9,745 nt of DNA, from assembly GCA_045597845.1 (NCBI GenBank), contig JAZLKZ010000026.1, forward strand, positions 1 through 9,745, written 5' to 3'. Origin of the DNA: Colimorpha sp045597845. Its GTDB lineage: Bacteria; Bacteroidota; Bacteroidia; Bacteroidales; P3. Of this stretch, positions 1 to 7,800 are shown in pieces. Both the position numbers and the translations under genes were made by a program. The number at the start of each line of letters is the position of its first letter. Within the stretch, counting starts at the first letter, position 1. The notes beneath the pieces are model-generated. The model was given only the letters and a program-made list of their open reading frames with translations, was not told the origin of the DNA and searched no databases.

Positions 1-118
1 ACAACTAAGACACGAATGGTCCCAATACTCCCGAATATGGTAAACAAATCTCTATAAACAAAGGTGAAAACCACTTCTATAACAAACTATAATTGGACGA
101 AAACGGCATGTTTTTTAG

Positions 119-199
119 ACTAAATTTACCGGCAAGGAAACCAACTGTGAGACAGGCTATTCCTATTTCAGTGCGAGGTACTATGCCCCACGCTTCTGA
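119..199 (+). pseudogene. Decayed fragment of an RHS repeat-associated core domain
   Basis: In frame 2 the translation between a TAG (116-118) and a TGA (197-199) reads TKFTGKETNCETGYSYFSAR followed by YYAPRF. This matches the RHS core signature FTGKERDxETGYxYFGARYY with substitutions at only a few positions (R to T, D to N, G to S). Known RHS and wall-associated proteins of Bacteroidota carry this motif just before a variable C-terminal, often toxic, tip. Here there is no open frame on either side: stops occur directly upstream, and nothing after the TGA resembles the usual DPxADKYP-type continuation. Frame 3 upstream (24-109) also contains stops, so a frameshifted remnant is possible. I infer a relic of a larger RHS gene whose body lies to the left or has been lost. 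The motif match is what I see; the pseudogene status is inferred. Confidence 0.6.
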
Positions 200-660
200 C
201 TTCTTAAACCCCATGGTCGCATTGTCGAGCTGGCAATTTGCGGACTTGTAAAAAACGCCATCCAAAATTTTAATTTTTATAATTTTAACCAAGTGTCGGC
301 GTTGAGGCAGTTTTAACATAAAAATTCTTAAAAAATTTGAACGAAAGTTGTAATATATTGGTTTGTAATATTTTGCAACAATTTTGAAAATTTCACAAGT
401 TGTTGATTTATAATATTTTAAAACGAGTTCATCGAAGGATCACAGAAGGATCACCGAAAGGTTGTTATAATGTATTGAATTACAATAAATTAAAATGTTA
501 AAATATAATTCATTGAGTTGCAGTTACTTATATAAAATACCAGAGAGCGAAAAATGATTGTGTTTCCTTAAATTATCTTAATGTTTGTGCGGCAAGAAAA
601 CGCAATTTTCCATAAACTAAACGCAAATATTCTCCGCGTTGGAAGGGAGTTGTTCTAAAA
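200..660. other. AT-rich spacer without a recognisable gene
   Basis: No convincing coding frame is present. The stretch is strongly AT-rich and lies downstream of both the RHS relic and the helicase gene, which point towards each other. It contains an AACGC/GCGTT inverted repeat (620-624 with 636-640, 11-base loop), a weak candidate for part of the helicase gene's 3' end or terminator on the - strand. It also holds a CAACAA/TTGTTG inverted repeat (376-381 with 400-405) and the 11-bp tandem repeat listed separately. None of these is strong enough to assign a function. Confidence 0.6.
435..461. repeat. 11-bp imperfect tandem repeat, just over two copies
   Basis: Two adjacent units, AAGGATCACAG (435-445) and AAGGATCACCG (446-456), differ at one base and are followed by a partial third unit, AAAGG (457-461). 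The tract stands out from the surrounding AT-rich spacer by its higher GC content. It has no coding context; replication slippage is the simplest explanation. Confidence 0.6.
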
Positions 661-3600
661 CTATAGGTATTCCACCTTTATGTTGTTGCCCACGAAGAGC
701 AGGCAACCTTTAACGTTGGGATGCCCCATTTCGGCGAGCGCGGCGCAGTAGTCGGCAATCTGTTGTCGGTAAGCCTCGTGGAAACCGCCCGTCTTGAAAT
801 CCACCACCCAAGTCTCGTTGTCGAAGAAAACGATGCGGTCGGGGCGAAGCACTTTGCCGTGGTAATAGAGACTCTGCTCGTTCAACACTTTGTTGCAAGG
901 CTCGAAGAAACGTTTGCATTGAATGTCGTTGACCAGTGCTGCAAGGTCGCTTTTAAGCTTGTCGGATTCGTTTGGCTCAAGCTGATGCCTTGCGCTGAAT
1001 TGTTCGATGGCTGGGTCGATGTCTTCCGGGGTGATAATAGAAGCCAGTATTTCGTGCATCCGCAATCCGTGCAGGATATGCTCTTGTAGTTCCTTGTCGA
1101 GTGCTTTTGAGCCTTGGTTGGCGATGCGTATTTTGTCGGTCCAGTCTGGGAAAGAGACCCTTTCCAGAGGTTGGCAGGCGAATTTTTCGGCTTTTGGGGC
1201 GTTTGCTGTTTTGTTGCTGTCCACTCCCGTAGCGTACAGTTCCGAGTCTCCTTCCATGTGAGGTAAGTGTTGCTGTACGTAGTCGTGCAGCAACGAGGTG
1301 TATCCGTTGCCTTCTTTGGGAGGCTGTTCGCAGTAAATGAGCAGCTTTTCTTTAGGCCGTGTAAGTGCAACGTAGAGAACGTTCAGGTCGTCCATTTCGG
1401 CTTTTTTGCGTTCCTCGTTGTAGGCGTCGTCAAACAAGGTGTGGGTTTTGTTGTTCAGTTTCACCATGCTGGCGGGTACTTCAAGGCTTTTGTCCTCGAT
1501 GTTAACCCACAGCTCAACGGTGTTATGGTTGCGTGGGATCAGAACGGGGTAGATCACGATGGGCGCTTCCAGGCCTTTGGCTTTGTGGATGGTCATCAAC
1601 TGTACTGCGTCTTGGTCGGAAGCCGTGGCTGTGGAGAGTTTGTCCTGTTCGTCAAACCATTCCAGAAACTCGTTGCTGTCGTTGCGGTGGGTTTTGGTGT
1701 AGTTGGCCACCACGCCGAGGAACGTGGCAGTGTAGGCTTTCTCGATGTCGCCGAGTTTGAGTTCTCTCACAATCTGTTCGCAACGGTCGTAGAGGCTCAA
1801 CGAACGCAGTTGGTCGCAATGGATTTCAAATCCGTAGTTTCTGAGGTACTCCTCCAATGGGATGATGTTTTTGTCCTGGAACAGCTTTTCGGCATCGAGG
1901 CTTGCACCAGTAATGGTTTGCAAGTGTTTTATTACGAATAGATTGTAGAGCCGTTCGTGTGGATTTTCGAGATAAAGCAACATGGCGCAAATCAGCTGGA
2001 TTGTTTTGCTGTTGGCTATCAAGAAAGACTCGGATGAAATGATTGGTATGTTATTCTTTGTTAAATAGTTGGAAATTATTGAGAGCGTTGTGTTTGTGCG
2101 GGCGAGGATGGCTATGTCGCGATACTGGTAGCCTTTCTCATCTACTTGTTGGCGTATGGCTTGCAACAGTTGCTCCCAAAGAATGTCTTTGCTCTCCTTG
2201 TCGTCGTAGAACCCCACTTGCACATAGCCGCCCTCTTTTACGCTCACTTGCGCCAGATCTGGTTTGTCGGGCTTTTCGCCGATGTAGGTTTGTACGATTT
2301 CTTCATTGTTGGAAAAGCGTTCCTGTACGGCCCATTTGAAAAATTCGTTGTTGAAATCTACGATGGCCTTGGTTGAGCGGCGGTTGCATTCCAGCCTGTC
2401 TTTTTGGAAGATTGCCGGATGCTCAAAAACGCTGCCGTGTAGTTTTGAGTCAACGTGAGGCAAGGCGTTGAATTGTTCTACGTCGCCTTTTCGGAATCGG
2501 TAGATGGCTTGCTTTCCGTCGCCCACAATGAGCGAAAGATTGTGGTTCGCAACGCCGTTTTCCACCAACGGTATGAGGTTCTGCCACTGCAATTTGGAAG
2601 TGTCCTGAAACTCGTCGATCAGGTAGCTTTGGTACTTGTTGCCGATGCGTTCGTAGATGAACGGCGCGGGGTCTTCTTGCACGATTTCGGAAATCATCTT
2701 GTTGAATTCGGAGATGTGCAGCAGTCCGTTCTCTTTGTAATATTCGGAGATGATGGAGTTGATTTTGTTGAGCATCGCCAAAGTGTAGAGGTTGTCCATG
2801 ACGGCTTTTCTGGAATTGTAAAGTTTTACTCCTTCCTGGCGCAGTTGCTCGATGTTTCGGTAATGGTTCTCTATCTCGGGACGCAGCCCGGCGATGACGC
2901 TTTGCTTTGAAGCGCTGCATTTTGCGCTGGTGCTCTTTTGCTCTTCGATAAAGCCGATGGTGCCTTTGCTTGGATCGGCGAAGTTGCCGTTGGCGATTTT
3001 TGTGAAGAAACTATAGATGCCGGAACTTCCTCTGTAAAGATCTTCTGCGGCTATGTCGTTGTCGTTCAGTAGTTTCAGTGCTTCGCTCCCCAATGAGCGC
3101 AGCTTTTCTTCGAATTTTTTGTTTTCCTCTTTCAGCTTTTTGTACTTGTTTCTGAATTCCTCGATGGAAATTGATTGCAACTTGTTGAGAAACTGTGGGG
3201 TGTCTTCCTTAAAGACTTCTTGGGCGAGTTTGCGGATGGCGCCTTCGATGTTGTACTTTCCCCTTTCCTCCATCATTGTTTCCGAAAAGTCGCACATTAG
3301 GTCGGTGAGGCCGTTGTCGTTGTCGCTGCCGGCGAGGCTCATGAGTTCATCTACCGACTCTTGAATGAGCTCTTTGGGGTCGATCTTCACTTCGAAATTC
3401 GGCGACACGCCGAGGTCGTGGGCGAAGGTGCGCACGATGTGGTGTGAGAAACTGTCGATGGTGCAGATTGCCAGGTCGGAGTAGTTGTGGAGAATGGAGG
3501 TGGATACGATTTTGGCGTAACGCTGTAACGTGTTGATGTCAACGGAAAGTTCATCGCAAAGATCTTTCGCCATGAAACTCCTGAGTCCTTGTTCGATGAT

Positions 3601-3804
3601 TTCGTCGAGATAGAGCAACACCCTGTCCTTCATTTCGTTGGCTGCTTTGTTGGTGAAGGTGATGGCCAGAATGCTTTTGAACTGGTTGGCGAGCTCCTTT
3701 TCGGAACCCGAGAAGGCAAGTTTCAGATATTGCTTTACCAGGCGGTAGGTCTTTCCCGAACCTGCTGAAGCTCTGCAAATGATAAAGTTTGCTCCTGTTG
3801 GCAT
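661..3804 (-). CDS. addA: AddA/RecB-like ATP-dependent helicase-nuclease (UvrD family, double-strand break repair)
   Basis: This is a superfamily 1A helicase fused to a RecB-type nuclease, the AddA kind of subunit that unwinds and trims broken DNA ends before RecA-dependent repair. The frame is open from a GTG at 3843 (1060 residues; numbering below uses it). Visible motifs in order are Walker A ASAGSGKT (25-32), Ia ITFTNKAANEMK (61-72), CTIDSF (127-132), Walker B IDEFQDTS (409-416), III GDGKQAIYRFR (441-451), IV ECNRRS (485-490), V TIHKAKGLE (751-759) and VI YVALTRPKEK (824-833). The C-terminal nuclease is complete: H930 in LRMHEIL, D1002 in RPDRI, D1015 and K1017 in VDFKTG, and Q1028/Y1032 in QIADY. 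I prefer the ATG at 3804 (residue 14) because a -7 promoter box at 3846-3853 would start transcription at about the GTG. The 11 residues then left before Walker A suit this family, whose members begin close to that motif. The length is normal. AddB, usually a neighbour, is absent on both sides within the window. Confidence 0.94.
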   Translation of the reverse strand: MPTGANFIICRASAGSGKTYRLVKQYLKLAFSGSEKELANQFKSILAITFTNKAANEMKDRVLLYLDEIIEQGLRSFMAKDLCDELSVDINTLQRYAKIVSTSILHNYSDLAICTIDSFSHHIVRTFAHDLGVSPNFEVKIDPKELIQESVDELMSLAGSDNDNGLTDLMCDFSETMMEERGKYNIEGAIRKLAQEVFKEDTPQFLNKLQSISIEEFRNKYKKLKEENKKFEEKLRSLGSEALKLLNDNDIAAEDLYRGSSGIYSFFTKIANGNFADPSKGTIGFIEEQKSTSAKCSASKQSVIAGLRPEIENHYRNIEQLRQEGVKLYNSRKAVMDNLYTLAMLNKINSIISEYYKENGLLHISEFNKMISEIVQEDPAPFIYERIGNKYQSYLIDEFQDTSKLQWQNLIPLVENGVANHNLSLIVGDGKQAIYRFRKGDVEQFNALPHVDSKLHGSVFEHPAIFQKDRLECNRRSTKAIVDFNNEFFKWAVQERFSNNEEIVQTYIGEKPDKPDLAQVSVKEGGYVQVGFYDDKESKDILWEQLLQAIRQQVDEKGYQYRDIAILARTNTTLSIISNYLTKNNIPIISSESFLIANSKTIQLICAMLLYLENPHERLYNLFVIKHLQTITGASLDAEKLFQDKNIIPLEEYLRNYGFEIHCDQLRSLSLYDRCEQIVRELKLGDIEKAYTATFLGVVANYTKTHRNDSNEFLEWFDEQDKLSTATASDQDAVQLMTIHKAKGLEAPIVIYPVLIPRNHNTVELWVNIEDKSLEVPASMVKLNNKTHTLFDDAYNEERKKAEMDDLNVLYVALTRPKEKLLIYCEQPPKEGNGYTSLLHDYVQQHLPHMEGDSELYATGVDSNKTANAPKAEKFACQPLERVSFPDWTDKIRIANQGSKALDKELQEHILHGLRMHEILASIITPEDIDPAIEQFSARHQLEPNESDKLKSDLAALVNDIQCKRFFEPCNKVLNEQSLYYHGKVLRPDRIVFFDNETWVVDFKTGGFHEAYRQQIADYCAALAEMGHPNVKGCLLFVGNNIKVEYL

Positions 3805-3845
3805 GACAGTTGAATATTGATGGACTATTTTGGTATTATCCACTG

Positions 3846-3853
3846 CAAAAGTA
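3846..3853 (-). promoter_or_regulatory. Candidate Bacteroidota -7 promoter box for the helicase gene
   Basis: Read on the - strand this is TACTTTTG, followed by CA. It is an exact match to the Bacteroidota -7 consensus TAnnTTTG used by the primary sigma factor ABfA. Transcription would begin within a few bases of 3840, leaving a leader of about 35 bases to the ATG at 3804. I see no clear TTTG element about 20 bases further upstream, so the promoter rests on the -7 box alone. Confidence 0.5.
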
Positions 3854-3906
3854 CTAAAAAAAAATGACTAGTGATTGGTGACTGGGGAACTGGTGCTGGC
3901 TGAGCT

Positions 3907-3943
3907 ACATGAAAAATGCGAATGGTGGTGAGTGTTTTCATGT
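3907..3943. repeat. 9-bp perfect inverted repeat in the divergent spacer
   Basis: ACATGAAAA (3907-3915) is exactly complementary in reverse to TTTTCATGT (3935-3943), separated by 19 bases. It lies between the two divergently transcribed genes, about 65 bases upstream of the helicase -7 box and about 70-100 bases upstream of the tonB promoter. It could be an operator or a stem-loop, but no partner protein is evident in the window, and chance cannot be excluded. Confidence 0.4.
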
Positions 3944-4015
3944 GGTTTGTAATTTGTAGATTTACAATTGTTTCTTGTCTTGTATTATTTTTATTGAATT
4001 TAATATATAAAAAGT

Positions 4016-4046
4016 TTTGATGATTGAAATTTTTTTCGTAATTTAG
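4016..4046 (+). promoter_or_regulatory. Candidate Bacteroidota promoter for the TonB gene
   Basis: TTTG (4016-4019) is followed after 19 bases by TAATTTAG (4039-4046), one mismatch from the -7 consensus TAnnTTTG. The spacing fits the -33/-7 arrangement known for Bacteroidota. Transcription would start at about 4052, exactly at the first in-frame ATG. That argues for the second ATG at 4109 as the true start, with a leader of about 57 bases. Confidence 0.4.
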
Positions 4047-4108
4047 AGGCAATGAAAAACCAAGGTGAAAATCACCTGAAAACAAATAAACCTTTAAAAA
4101 CCAATATT

Positions 4109-4786
4109 ATGGAAACTAAAAAAACACCTCGAGCAGATATCGAAAGCAAAAAAGGCTTGTGCCTTGAAATTGGGTTTATCGTCGTTTTGGTCGCTTCATT
4201 GCTGGCCTTCAACCTTAAATCGTACAATCGGTCGGAGATCGAAATCGTTTCATGTGATCCGGAATCGGAGATCGACTATATCCCCGATGTCACGACACCC
4301 ACCCCTCCGCCGCCTGCCAAACAGCCAGAAATTGTCGTTACCGACATCCACCGTGTGGATAATTCCGAAACAGTAGAGACCGTCCGCGTCAATGCCGACG
4401 ACAATGCGAACATGGCTCAGGCCGAATACATCCCTCCTGCACTTCCTGAAGAGGAAGAAGTGGTTGTTGACGATTATGTGCTTGTTGCGGAAAAAGACCC
4501 CGAGTTCCCGGGAGGCGTAGATGCTTTGTACGCATATTTGCGCGACCACATCAAATACCCCTCCGTCGCCAAGGAAACCGGCATAACGGGAAAAGTATAT
4601 GTCTCCTTCATCATAGAAAAGGACGGGTCTATCTCCGACATCAAGCTGATGCGCGACATTGGCGGCGGATGCGGTCAGGAAGCTTTGCGCGTGGTTAGGT
4701 CCATGCCCAAGTGGACGCCGGGCAAACAGCAGGGCAGGCCGGTGCGAGTGAAATTCAACTTGCCGATCTCGTTCAACCTCCAGTAA
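4109..4786 (+). CDS. Energy transducer TonB family protein
   Basis: TonB transmits the proton-motive force from an inner-membrane ExbB/ExbD motor to TonB-dependent outer-membrane receptors, including SusC-like ones, across the periplasm. The 225-residue protein has a short basic cytoplasmic start with ESKKG, one membrane segment (about 19-35), a proline-rich stretch TPTPPPP (63-69), an acidic linker, and a C-terminal TonB domain (about 130-225). That domain contains the landmarks FPGG (133-136), YP (150-151), GKVYVSFIIEKDG (161-173) and KWTPGKQQGRPV (201-212). The layout and length are typical of the stand-alone TonB proteins that Bacteroidota carry in many copies. The frame also offers an ATG at 4052, giving 244 residues. 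I chose 4109 because METKK-ESKKG is the usual beginning of this family and because of the promoter position. No exbB or exbD lies in the window. The gene stands alone, bounded by its own promoter candidate and the hairpin at 4810-4833, so its receptor partner cannot be inferred. Confidence 0.93.
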   Translation: METKKTPRADIESKKGLCLEIGFIVVLVASLLAFNLKSYNRSEIEIVSCDPESEIDYIPDVTTPTPPPPAKQPEIVVTDIHRVDNSETVETVRVNADDNANMAQAEYIPPALPEEEEVVVDDYVLVAEKDPEFPGGVDALYAYLRDHIKYPSVAKETGITGKVYVSFIIEKDGSISDIKLMRDIGGGCGQEALRVVRSMPKWTPGKQQGRPVRVKFNLPISFNLQ

Positions 4787-4809
4787 CAGAGTGGCTCCTC
4801 AATGAGATA

Positions 4810-4833
4810 AAAGGCTGTCAAACGACAGCCTTT
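4810..4833 (+). terminator. Hairpin terminator after the TonB gene
   Basis: A perfect 10-bp stem, AAAGGCTGTC (4810-4819) with GACAGCCTTT (4824-4833), closes on the four-base loop AAAC and is followed by CTTTG. A further complementary pair, CCTCAA (4797-4802) with TTGAGG (4836-4841), could extend the structure. It begins 24 bases after the stop codon and ends 44 bases before the next start, so it probably separates tonB transcription from the giant gene. The T-tract is short and interrupted. Confidence 0.75.
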
Positions 4834-4877
4834 CTTTGAGGCTTCATCAACAAAGAAAAACCCCAAAGAAATTTGTC

Positions 4878-7800
4878 ATGAAAACTTTCTTTCGATTTAT
4901 AATGCTTGCCTTGCTGCTATGCGCTGCTTTCGGAGCCGTAGCACAGCAGGCCACACCCTGCGACATCGTCATCACGGGCGATTTCGAGCCTCGGTGCACC
5001 ATGCTGACAGGAAAGGACGACTACTACGACGAGTCTGAAGATATATTGGTCGCCTGTCAAGGCATGACGGTGACTTACACCGCCCACGCCTCCAATGCCA
5101 CCGTCTCGCAGTGGCACTGGGATGTCTCTGGCGCCTCTTCATGGAACGATCTGGGCAACGGCTCCGCCACCGTCAATTGGGACAACGGCGATCTCGGACA
5201 ACTTGTAGTCACCGCAACTTTCAGCGGCGGATCCAGCTGTACCTACTCCATCCAGGTCCGTCTCATCGAACAACCAACCATCCAAGTGGTCACAACCCCA
5301 GCCTACACGGTACTCCCTGACGGTTCCAAGGTCATCTACGTTTGCCGTGACGAAACGGTCACCTTCACCGACCTTTCCTCTTCCTCCAATGCCGACATTG
5401 TCGGCTACCAGTGGGACGCAACGTCAGGACAGACGGCTTCCACACCGAATTTCGTCATCGAGCACGTCGCCAACAACGAAAACATCATCCACCAGGTCTT
5501 CAACAACTGCGGATGCTCCGCTACCGACGAATACCAAATAAAAATCCTTGGTGGCGACATTCTTGACCTCGGCTGCTATGGCACTGTCTGCGAAGGAAGC
5601 GAAGTCACATACTCTACCTTGTCGCCCACCTGCGACCAATACTCCTGGTATGTCGAAGGCGGTGAAATCGTCGGCGCCAACGACCAACCCTCCGTCACGG
5701 TGGTTTGGAACCATGCCTCCAACGGCTTCGGCATCATCGGCCTCGACGGCTACCTCTGTGGCAACGATGCCTGCCCTACCTTGCTGAGCAAGAAAATCTC
5801 CGTAATCCAGGACCATCTGCCCATCAGCGGACAGACCGAAGTCTGCGTAGGCGACGCAGTCCTCTACAGCGTCCCGCTGTTGGGCTCTGCCGAATACACT
5901 TGGAATATCAATCCTTCTCCAGGAGTTTTGTCCCATACCTACAACGGCGCCAACCAGTACCTTGCCGTGTTCTCCCATGCCGGCACCTACAGGCTCTCCG
6001 TCAACTACCGCTGCGACTTCCTCGACTGCGGCACCTTCTCCAGCGAACCCCTCACCATAACCGTAAAGCCCAAACTCGCCATCCAGGGCGACAATCGCGT
6101 CTGCATCTCCTCTCCCTGCGGTCTCTCGCTGGCTCCATCGGTCTCTGCGCAATGGACCGTGGAAGACCTCTCCACCAACCAGGTCATCCACACCCTCTCG
6201 TCCAGCAATTCACTCAGCTACACCTTCCCCCACACGGGCAACTACCTCATCTCTGCTACACACCCAGACTATTGCCATTCCGCCACTACCGTCATCACTG
6301 TGGTTGATGCGCCTCCTGCCCCCACAATTGGAGACCTCAATCCTGCCAACCCCACCATCGCCTGCGCCAACAGTGGCATCAACCTCCTCGCCAATCCCAG
6401 CAATCCCAACTACACCATCGTCTGGGAGACCGACTGCGACGAAGACAATCCCCAGTCTCTCACCGGCACCGATGTCACCATCAGCTACGGCAACACGGTC
6501 TGCGATGTCCTCGCCTACACCTTCGACCCCGAACTCCGCTGCAAGTCCGCCACACCCTACGTCCATCATGTCGTCGAACGTCGGCTTGCGCCAATCACCA
6601 TCCCATCCGTTATCGATGTATGCCCTGGCACCACCATCGTTTGGGGCAATGCCGAAGTGCCTTTCCAAGAAGGCGTAGCCTACACCTGGCGCATCCAAGA
6701 GAACATGCAACACTGCGCTTCGGTACAAGGCGAAGAGCACAACAACGGAGTCACGCTTTCTGTCCATGAAATGGCTTCGGGTAGCTATAACTACACTTTC
6801 TTTGTGGAACTCCAACGGTTTTGCTGTGGCAACGACCACCGCGACACCATTTACATCCATGTCGTCACCTACGCACCAACCGCAATAAACCTTCAGGCGT
6901 CTCCTTTGCAAGGGTGTATCGGTGAGCAATTTACTTTTTCAGCCACAGGGGGAAATCCCAATCAATATCATTGGGTGGTTGATGGGGTGGAAAATTCTTT
7001 CGTGGGCAATCCATTTACCCATACATTTTCCTATGCGGGAACTCATGATGTGGATGTCTATTACTACTCTATGGACTATTGTACAAATGCAGACTACATC
7101 AATCAAGATAGGCAATCTATTCGGGTACTACAAAGTCCAACCATTTTTGACATCAAGTATGACGAATCAAACAACACTGTGGTGGTGGATATGGCAAATT
7201 CCACTGGGTGTACTTTCACGTGGTATTACGAAGATGAGTTGGTCATGGGACTGACTTCATCGTCAATCCCATACCAAGGTCCTGGCAGCTATCTTTGTGT
7301 GGTTACCAATGCCAATGGCTGTACCAATAGTTTCAGGAAAAATATTACGGCCAATGTGGATCCTCATTGCGCATCCGTTGGATGGCAGGATATCCATTAT
7401 GAGTTTTGCGATGCTACGCTTACCCTTCATTCCAATATTTCTGGTCTAGGCGACATAGAATGGGAAATCAGTGGGGGTGATTATGAAATTCTTGGCTATA
7501 GTCATTATGGACACCAAATCACCATTAAATTCTTCGATGTTGGAACCTATAAAATCACTGCGCGACGCCAGGGCTTCTCATGCCAAAAAAGCGAATATGT
7601 CTATCATGTGGATTTTATTCCGATTTTCACCTTTGAGAAAAAATGCGACAGAATCGTTATCCACAACAATAGTCGGAGCGTCTCTAACAATGAGACAATT
7701 ACTGCGACGATAAACGGACATAACCATACCTTTATGGTTAGTGACCAAGCCTATGCCATAATGGTTGCTCCTTCGGGGACTTATTATATTGACATAAGCG

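Noticed and set aside
77..319. 80-codon frame on the - strand
   Set aside because: It lies antisense to the RHS core signature at 119-199 and runs into AT-rich spacer. It shows no domain, signal or conserved motif of its own. The + strand reading explains the conserved part better.
376..405. CAACAA/TTGTTG stem-loop as a terminator or regulatory RNA
   Set aside because: A six-base arm pair with an 18-base AT-rich loop is expected by chance in such sequence, and no gene ends close by.
1..660. Possible insertion sequence or attachment site near the RHS relic
   Set aside because: I found no terminal inverted repeats, no transposase motif, no target duplication and no tRNA end.
1267..1941. 224-codon frame on the + strand inside the helicase gene
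   Set aside because: It is opposite to helicase motif V and the region up to it, which are unmistakable on the - strand. Its Val/Phe/Gly-rich translation is typical of an antisense shadow.
3825..4085. 86-codon frame on the - strand across the divergent spacer
   Set aside because: It overlaps the helicase start and both promoter candidates, and its translation is low-complexity spacer-like sequence with no recognisable domain.
4052..4108. N-terminal extension of TonB from the earlier ATG
   Set aside because: The 19 extra residues are Lys/Asn-rich and unlike family N-termini, and the likely transcript start coincides with this ATG. It remains possible.
4831..4838. TTTCTTTG as a -7 box for the giant gene
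   Set aside because: It has one mismatch to TAnnTTTG, no upstream TTTG at suitable spacing, and overlaps the terminator arm. The giant gene's promoter is not assigned.
5424..6191. 255-codon frame on the - strand, and a similar one at 6210-6929
   Set aside because: Both are rich in Gly, Val, Ala and Asp, as expected when NNC-rich codons of the giant gene are read backwards. The + strand frame through here is continuous with a signal peptide and repeated modules.
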